This document shows positions 6,561 to 10,741 of a DNA stretch of 10,741 bases, piece after piece. The DNA lies in assembly GCA_905372265.1 (NCBI GenBank), contig CAJPOL010000062.1, forward strand, positions 1 to 10,741, in the 5' to 3' direction. Origin of the DNA: an uncultured Treponema sp. GTDB lineage: Bacteria; Spirochaetota; Spirochaetia; Treponematales; Treponemataceae. A model generated the notes under the pieces. It worked only from the letters and a program-made list of their open reading frames with translations. It was not told the DNA's origin and made no database searches. Position 1 is the first letter of the stretch; the number at the start of each line of letters is the position of its first letter. The position numbers and the translations under genes were made by a program.

Positions 6561-6576
6561 AAGCCATTACCAACTC
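6537..6576. repeat. Strong 40-base hairpin
   Basis: GAGTTGGTAAT (6537-6547) pairs perfectly with ATTACCAACTC (6566-6576); after one A/C mismatch, GCTTT (6549-6553) pairs with AAAGC (6560-6564) around the six-base loop GTACTG. Sixteen pairs in all. It stands 64 bases past the hppA stop, but no U-run follows on either strand, so it is not a canonical terminator; it could protect the 3' end of the hppA transcript or be the end of a mobile element. It directly abuts the repeat arm at 6577-6604. Confidence 0.7.
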
Positions 6577-6604
6577 CTTTGCAATCTCTGCGGCCTTCGC
6601 GGTT
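6577..6604 (-). repeat. Single arm of the ACCGCAAAG-type element
   Basis: Read on the minus strand it runs ACCGCGAAGGCCGCAGAG and ends GCAAAG, matching the left arm of the element at 2541-2635 at about 23 of 27 positions. There is no partner arm nearby, so this is a solo or eroded copy, between the hairpin at 6537-6576 and the end of hppA. Confidence 0.6.
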
Positions 6605-6639
6605 TGATTATTGCCGGCCGATGCTAGTTACCCTGCCGA

Positions 6640-8727
6640 TTATAAATTCCAGTAGATTTTCAGCATTGGGGCAATAACAAGCGAAACCATCGACATCAGC
6701 TTTATCAGGATATTGATGGCGGGGCCGGCCGTATCTTTGAAAGGATCGCCGACCGTATCTCCGACTACTGCTGCTTTATGAGCATCGGAACCTTTTCCTG
6801 CACCGCTTCCGGATTCAATCATCTTTTTAGCATTATCCCATGCGCCGCCTGCATTTGCCATAAAGATTGCAAGCACCACGCCCGATCCGGTAACGCCGGT
6901 CAGCATACCGATAAGCATCGCAGGCCCGCCGGTAAAGCCGATAAGAATGGGAGTAATGACGGCGATTAAGCCGGGAATAAGCATTTCCTTAATAGCGGCT
7001 TGCGTACTTATATCAACGCAGCGCTTATAATCGGGGGTGTCCGAACCGGACAGGATACCGGGGTGCATCTTAAACTGGCTGCGCACCTCTTCAATCATTT
7101 TATGCGCGGCTTTTCCGACAGCTGACATTGCCAATGCCGAAAACAGGAACGGCACGGCAACTCCGATAAGGATTCCAGTTAAAACGGGAATATCAGTTAT
7201 ATTGACGGAGGCAACATTTGTATGTTCTCGAAATGAGGTAAACAGAATAATTGCCGTAAGAGCAGCCGATCCGATTGCGAATCCTTTACCGATCGCCGCC
7301 GTCGTATTACCGACCGCATCCAAGCTGTCGGTAATTTCGCGTACCTCATGCGGAAGCTCCGCCATTTGGGCAAGCCCCCCCGCATTGTCGGCAATCGGGC
7401 CGTATGCATCAACGGCAAGCTGAATACCGAGCGTTACCAACATACCGACAGCGGCAATACCGACTCCGTATAAATCAGCAAGCGAATAGCTCCCCCAGAT
7501 CGCCGCTGCGATAAGCAAAATAGTCGGAAAGGCGCTGCGCATACCAACCCCGATACCGGTAATGATAGCCGTAGCGGATCCGGTATCGCATGAGTTCATA
7601 ATAGAAATAACCGGTGACTTTCCCGTACCGGTATAGTATTCAGTTAAAAGCCCGATAAGAACACCTGAAACCAGACCGGTAACGGTTGCGCCGAATATCT
7701 GTAAAATACCTATCCGCGCGACACCGGTAGAGCCGTTAAACATCTCCTCCCCGATAAATACGTTTAGTACAGCGAACAAAAAAACGGCTGCAAGCAGCGC
7801 TGCGCTGAACGTTCCTGCATTTAACGCTTTTTGCGGGTCGCCTCCGCGGCCGGATCGCACAAAAAGGGTACCGATAAGCGAAGCGGCAATGCCGAGCACC
7901 GCAATGATGAGCGGTAAAAGCATGAGCTTTATTTTGAGCGTATCCGTAGCTGAGACCGTAAGACCGAGAATCATCGCACCGATAATCGATCCGACAAAGG
8001 ATTCAAACAAGTCGGCGCCCATGCCTGCAACGTCTCCGACATTATCGCCGACGTTATCGGCAATGGTTGCAGGGTTACGCGGATCATCTTCCGGTATATT
8101 CGCTTCCACCTTGCCTACCAAATCCGCACCGACATCAGCAGCCTTTGTGAAAATACCGCCGCCGACCCGGGAAAAGAGCGCTACCGATGAGGCGCCTAAT
8201 GAAAAAGCCGTACCGAGCGGAAGGATAGTATCATAAAAAACAGCGGGAGTTGAACCGTAATAGAAAGTCGATGCGCTGAAAACGATAAATAAGCCGAGCA
8301 GCGCTAAGCCGACAACGCTCATGCCCATAACACTGCCGCCTGAAAAGGCGACCTTCAACGCAGGATTTAAACCGCCGTTTTTTGCCGCTTGTGCAGTGCG
8401 GGAGTTTGCAGCAGTTGCAACCTTCATCCCGATATATCCGGCAAGAAGCGACACCGCAGCGCCGAGTATAAACGCCGCTGATTGATAACGCAGCGCGCCC
8501 TTGTTTGCAAAAGCCAGGAATACAGCTATTAGCGCAATAAAAGGGATGAGAACTCGGTATTCACGGCTGAGAAAAGCCATCGCTCCCTCTGAAATATAAC
8601 CGCCGATACGCCGTAATTCATCGTTTTCTACCGGTTGCCGGTAAATCCATCTTGTTTTAAGTAACGCATACAGAAGCGCTGCAGCGCTCCCTGCCAGTAC
8701 AAGATATAAAATAGTCATAATATTCAC
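6640..8727 (-). CDS. hppA: Membrane-bound, K+-dependent, probably Na+-translocating pyrophosphatase
   Basis: Hydrolyses pyrophosphate in the cytoplasm and uses the energy to move cations out across the inner membrane. 695 residues from GTG 8727, with about sixteen membrane helices. PPi-binding motifs, numbered from that start: FTKAADVGADLVGKVE (about 193-208), DNVGDNVGDVAGMGADLFES (224-243), NAGGAWDNAK (625-634), VGDTVGDPFKDTAGPA (655-670). GNTTAAIGKG (473-482) has Ala and Gly where K+-independent enzymes have Lys and Thr, so K+ should be needed. The glutamate in LFESF is at the position used by Na+ pumps such as that of Thermotoga, rather than one turn later as in plant H+ pumps; the ion is therefore inferred to be Na+, possibly with H+. 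GTG is preferred because GAGGAG stands seven bases ahead; ATG 8733 is only one base from it, and the longer frame from 8775 overlaps the promoter. Monocistronic and intact, between repeats. Confidence 0.95.
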   Translation of the reverse strand: MNIMTILYLVLAGSAAALLYALLKTRWIYRQPVENDELRRIGGYISEGAMAFLSREYRVLIPFIALIAVFLAFANKGALRYQSAAFILGAAVSLLAGYIGMKVATAANSRTAQAAKNGGLNPALKVAFSGGSVMGMSVVGLALLGLFIVFSASTFYYGSTPAVFYDTILPLGTAFSLGASSVALFSRVGGGIFTKAADVGADLVGKVEANIPEDDPRNPATIADNVGDNVGDVAGMGADLFESFVGSIIGAMILGLTVSATDTLKIKLMLLPLIIAVLGIAASLIGTLFVRSGRGGDPQKALNAGTFSAALLAAVFLFAVLNVFIGEEMFNGSTGVARIGILQIFGATVTGLVSGVLIGLLTEYYTGTGKSPVISIMNSCDTGSATAIITGIGVGMRSAFPTILLIAAAIWGSYSLADLYGVGIAAVGMLVTLGIQLAVDAYGPIADNAGGLAQMAELPHEVREITDSLDAVGNTTAAIGKGFAIGSAALTAIILFTSFREHTNVASVNITDIPVLTGILIGVAVPFLFSALAMSAVGKAAHKMIEEVRSQFKMHPGILSGSDTPDYKRCVDISTQAAIKEMLIPGLIAVITPILIGFTGGPAMLIGMLTGVTGSGVVLAIFMANAGGAWDNAKKMIESGSGAGKGSDAHKAAVVGDTVGDPFKDTAGPAINILIKLMSMVSLVIAPMLKIYWNL

Positions 8728-8746
8728 AATCATACTCCTCGTATAA

Positions 8747-8775
8747 ATTCTAGTATATGGAATGTATTTTTTCAA
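8747..8775 (-). promoter_or_regulatory. hppA promoter
   Basis: On the minus strand TTGAAA (8775-8770), exactly 17 bases, then TAGAAT (8752-8747); each box differs from consensus at one or two positions. Transcription would start near 8740, so the leader to GTG 8727 is only about 13 bases and consists mostly of the GAGGAG ribosome site. Confidence 0.7.
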
Positions 8776-8834
8776 GCAGGGATTCCGTATTATGTAAACG
8801 GAAGCGGTGATGCCGGATGCGTAGGTGTACCTTC

Positions 8835-8889
8835 GGCGGCTCAGATTGCGCCGCCTCGTTAACCGTCAAGTTTTCTTACCGAAAACTTG
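8835..8889. repeat. Two adjacent hairpins upstream of hppA
   Basis: GGCGGC (8835-8840) pairs with GCCGCC (8850-8855), and CAAGTTTTC (8867-8875) pairs perfectly with GAAAACTTG (8881-8889) around TTACC. No T-run follows either stem on the plus strand, and no gene ends here. They lie just before the IS256-family fragment and probably belong to mobile or repeat DNA. Confidence 0.55.
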
Positions 8890-8902
8890 CTGCATTGTAA
8901 AG

Positions 8903-9028
8903 AAAGAATGGCAGAATAGAGCACTGGATAAATCGTATCCCATTCTTTTTCTTGATGCTTTGCGAGTGAATTGCCGGCAGGATAGCAGAACAGTCAACAA
9001 AGCGTTATATGTGGCACTGGCAATCAAC
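8903..9028 (+). pseudogene. IS256 (mutator)-family transposase, internal fragment
   Basis: The plus-strand frame reads KKEWQNRALDKSYPILFLDA, then LRVNCRQDSRTVNKALYVAL and AIN. The YPI.F.DAL.V..R.D..V.NKA.Y.AL.IN pattern is the segment around the first catalytic aspartate (the D of FLDAL) of IS256-family transposases. About 42 of some 400 residues remain. A complete protein would continue with a (E)GKK..LG.W segment; instead the frame runs straight into the palindrome at 9029-9054 and the repeat at 9043-9074, giving IPRRKRRGIKPSARI, and stops at 9163. There is no start or ribosome site. The frame upstream to 8825 is not recognisably transposase. Confidence 0.8.
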
Positions 9029-9074
9029 ATACCCCGGCGCAAGCGTCGGGGTATTAAACCCTCCGCACGAATAA
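9029..9074 (+). repeat. Palindrome-linked dispersed repeat, copy 2
   Basis: A 26-base palindrome (9029-9054, ATACCCCG... to ...CGGGGTAT; twelve pairs including one G-T around AA) continues into TAAACCCTCCGCACGAATAA. Bases 9043-9074 match 6177-6209 in inverted orientation with one missing C. The repeat replaces the rest of an IS256-type transposase gene. Compared with copy 1, this palindrome is more complete, lacking the TAAAAAA bulge. Confidence 0.85.
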
Positions 9075-9191
9075 ATTGGGATGGTATAACTTCGGCAGCC
9101 ATCATCAAACGATATACATCCGTGTACACTTCTGACTGCCGTGTTTTTCTCTCTTGCAGTTAGCGGCGCCGGCGGTAAGAGCCGGTGTGTG
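9075..9191. other. Spacer without recognised gene
   Basis: Between the repeat and the end of the SUMF1 gene nothing coding is convincing. A five-pair GC-rich stem (CCGGC with GCCGG, about 9168-9184) lies just past the SUMF1 stop on the minus strand but has no U-run, so termination there is doubtful. Confidence 0.4.
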
Positions 9192-10160
9192 TTACGGTCT
9201 GCGTACCACTCGGAGTCCTACTTTTTGGCTCTTAGACGTTAGGGTGTGATAGTCGCGTTTCGTATTTTTACAATCGTCAGCGGAGCTGGTGTAATCCCCC
9301 CCCGTTTAGAAACATTAGCCTGATGACCAACCTCCCCTGCCGGGTCATTCGGCTGGTCTGTCGGTAAAGGATCCTTGTAAGCATTCCAGCAGAATTCCGC
9401 AACATTTCCGGTCATATCATACAGCCCATATTCGTTCGGCTGCTTTTTCTTTACTTCATGCGTTTTGCTTTCGGTACTGTGTCCCGATCCCGATATTGTA
9501 TACCATGCATAGTTTTTAAGTTCGCCTTTAGTACTTGTTCCCGCCACCGCCCCTTGCGGCCCATTCCCATTCGGCCTCCGTCGGCAGTCTGAACCCTTTT
9601 TTGTTCAGGTTTTGAAACGGATGTGTTTTCAGACTGGGATTGTATATATCCTGTGTATTAGCATCGATTATTGTGTATACGGCCGTTTTTTCCGGATTGC
9701 TGTAATACACACATTCGCTTTCGTCCAATCCGATCGCTTTTGTCAGCTCGTTACAAAACGCCAAGCAATGATACCAACTGACCGTTTCAACGGGACGCTC
9801 TGTCTGCTTTTCGCCGCTTGCGGGCGGCTTGCCGCTTCCTTTAAAATGGCTCGGATTTTCTGCCATCAATTTTTCCCAGAGCGCTTGGGTTACCTCCGTT
9901 TCGCCTATCAGGTATGCCGTAAGATTAACATTGTAATTGGGATTATTGGATGAACCGTCGCCTAATGCCCCGCCGGTTACCTTGTCTATTCTTTTCATGG
10001 TAAATTGGATGCCGTGTACTGTGTATGTTATTTCGGTAGGAGGTTTCGGTTCCGAATTTGGCGTACTGCCGCTATTTTTATTCGAAACGGAATGGTTACA
10101 GCTTATCACCGATACAATGATTACTGCGACCAGCCCCGCAGCCTTTAATACGTTTTTCAT
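9192..10160 (-). pseudogene. SUMF1/formylglycine-generating-enzyme-like lipoprotein, two compensating frameshifts
   Basis: Starts ATG 10160 with GAGGAG seven bases upstream. The signal peptide MKNVLKAAGLVAVIIVSVIS is followed by Cys21, a spirochaetal lipobox (VISC), so the protein should be membrane-anchored. The fold's landmarks are present: GETEVTQALWEKLMAENPSH, then PVETVSWYHCLAFCN and FRLPTEAEWEWAARGG. Near 9540 the frame shifts (one extra base, probably in the G-rich stretch) and the protein goes on as AGTSTKGELKNYAW...NEYGLYDMTGNVAEFCWNAY. At a run of eight G (9296-9303) it shifts back, giving DYTSSADDCKNTKRDYHTL and the typical ending KVGLRVVRRP, stop at 9192-9194. The last frame equals the first, so the repaired protein has about 322 residues. 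As sequenced, translation from 10160 would stop at 9528. It may be a pseudogene, a phase-variable gene or a sequence error. Members of this fold in treponemes are often not true sulfatase activators, so no activity is assigned. Confidence 0.82.
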
Positions 10161-10213
10161 TTATTCTCCTCATTACGTATATTATGTGCGTTTATCGAGA
10201 CGCATGGTTTCGC

Positions 10214-10242
10214 ATCATAATAATTACATCCGTAAATTTCAA
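10214..10242 (-). promoter_or_regulatory. Promoter of the SUMF1-type lipoprotein gene
   Basis: On the minus strand TTGAAA (10242-10237), 17 bases, TATGAT (10219-10214); four and five of six consensus matches. Transcription would begin near 10207, giving a leader of about 45 bases with GAGGAG close to the start codon. Confidence 0.6.
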
Positions 10243-10298
10243 TACGGAATATAAAAAATATTATTTTTTTCTGTTTTTTTCTTGCAAAAAATGTTTTT

Positions 10299-10323
10299 TG
10301 ATAACCTGCCGTTATCATTTTTT
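10299..10323 (+). terminator. Hairpin plus T-run between divergent genes
   Basis: TGATAAC (10299-10305) pairs with GTTATCA (10311-10317) around CTGCC, followed on the plus strand by six T. This has the form of an intrinsic terminator for plus-strand transcripts entering from the left, which would be antisense to the SUMF1 gene; no plus-strand gene ends here. It sits between the two divergent promoters, so it may insulate aspS or serve as a binding site. Confidence 0.5.
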
Positions 10324-10340
10324 CGTTGATGCGCGCTGAA

Positions 10341-10369
10341 TTGCACAAAATTGCCGTTTCAACTATACT
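10341..10369 (+). promoter_or_regulatory. aspS promoter
   Basis: TTGCAC (10341-10346), 17 bases, TATACT (10364-10369): a weak -35 with a good -10. The predicted transcript start near 10376 lies only a few bases before the first ATG at 10379. Confidence 0.55.
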
Positions 10370-10378
10370 TACTCCATT

Positions 10379-10741
10379 ATGATAGAAATGAAACGGACAG
10401 TTACCTGCGGAGAGTTACAAAAAAGCGACGCCGGTAAAACAGTAGTATTAAACGGATGGGTGCACCGCAAACGCGACCACGGCGGTATCACCTTTTTGAA
10501 CCTGCGCGACCGCTACGGGCTGACACAGGTGGTTGTCGATGACGATGCAAGCAGTGAGCTGAAGGAAACCGCAGCCGATTTGAAGATGGAATATTGTATT
10601 GCCGTTGAAGGCACGGTGCGGGCACGCCCCGATTCCATGGTCAACACGGACATGACGACCGGACATATCGAAGTGAAAGCGCAGCGCATCATGGTGCTGT
10701 CAAAGAGCGCCGTGCTGCCTTTCCAGATTGACGAAAAAACC
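10379..10741 (+). CDS. aspS: Aspartyl-tRNA synthetase, N-terminal part (cut by window edge)
   Basis: Charges tRNA-Asp with aspartate. The 121 residues present form the N-terminal anticodon-binding OB fold: the sequence starts MIEMKRTVTCGELQKSDAGK, then GWVHRKRDHGGITFLNLRDR (about 26-45) and YGLTQVVVDDD, and continues to the linker residues VLPFQIDEKT, matching bacterial-type AspRS. The class II catalytic core and GAD domain lie beyond the window. Starts at ATG 10379 or ATG 10388 (MKRTVTC) are both possible; neither has a Shine-Dalgarno match, and the promoter is so close that the message may be nearly leaderless. Confidence 0.93.
   Translation, partial: MIEMKRTVTCGELQKSDAGKTVVLNGWVHRKRDHGGITFLNLRDRYGLTQVVVDDDASSELKETAADLKMEYCIAVEGTVRARPDSMVNTDMTTGHIEVKAQRIMVLSKSAVLPFQIDEKT

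Noticed and set aside
6177..9074. Inversion switch that would rebuild an intact transposase
   Set aside because: Flipping the segment does not put the two ISAs1 fragments in the right order or orientation, so no functional gene would be restored.
8866..9129. An 87-residue minus-strand frame over the IS256 fragment
   Set aside because: It is antisense to recognisable transposase sequence and the repeat, and resembles no family.
9239..9547. A separate 102-residue gene with a GTG start
   Set aside because: Its sequence is the middle of the SUMF1 domain continuing from the upstream frame, and its last 20 residues are out-of-frame readings past the G8 tract.
10157..10348. A 63-residue minus-strand frame upstream of the lipoprotein gene
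   Set aside because: It covers the promoter, AT-rich tracts and the hairpin; its composition is driven by those tracts and it has no ribosome site.

Overview
The window looks like an oral or gut treponeme (Spirochaetes, Treponema) chromosome of moderate GC. The evidence is the overall character of the prolyl- and aspartyl-tRNA synthetases, a spirochaete-style lipoprotein carrying a formylglycine-generating-enzyme (SUMF1) fold, a K+-dependent membrane pyrophosphatase, and several dispersed palindromic repeats tied to decayed insertion sequences. This assignment rests on family resemblance only; no database comparison was possible.

Layout, left to right. A short hairpin (25-40) lies behind proS (70-1809, minus). 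Next, all on the minus strand, comes a row of small or damaged genes: a doubtful 70-residue ORF (1880-2092), a GNAT acetyltransferase broken by one frameshift (2086-2519), an inverted-repeat element (2541-2635), a small antitoxin-like gene apparently cut at its 3' end by that element (2642-2851), and a stump of a SAM methyltransferase (2863-3171). A two-gene unit follows: an EamA-type permease (5074-5949) and a GH35 beta-galactosidase (3264-5030), read leftward from a good promoter at 5965-5993.

From 5990 to 6610 there is a graveyard of mobile DNA: two oppositely oriented ISAs1-family transposase fragments, three stacked palindromes and a 40-base hairpin. hppA (6640-8727, minus) encodes an intact membrane pyrophosphatase with a clear promoter. 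Upstream of it (8776-9191) lies an IS256-family transposase fragment that stops at a palindromic repeat. The same repeat (32 of 33 bases) occurs inverted at 6177-6209, so the pair brackets hppA and each copy abuts a different transposase remnant. A SUMF1-type lipoprotein gene (9192-10160, minus) is split by two frame changes that cancel each other, one at a run of eight G. A divergent intergenic region leads to the start of aspS (10379 to the window edge, plus).

Functionally, the intact genes are two aminoacyl-tRNA synthetases, an ion pump that uses the pyrophosphate released by biosynthesis (including aminoacylation), and a sugar hydrolase co-transcribed with a permease. The rest is small accessory or decaying DNA. 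No complete new defence or biosynthetic system is visible. The most unusual signals are the palindromic repeat at transposase junctions, the inverted-repeat element inserted in a small-gene cluster, and the frame-disrupted lipoprotein gene with a poly-G tract.
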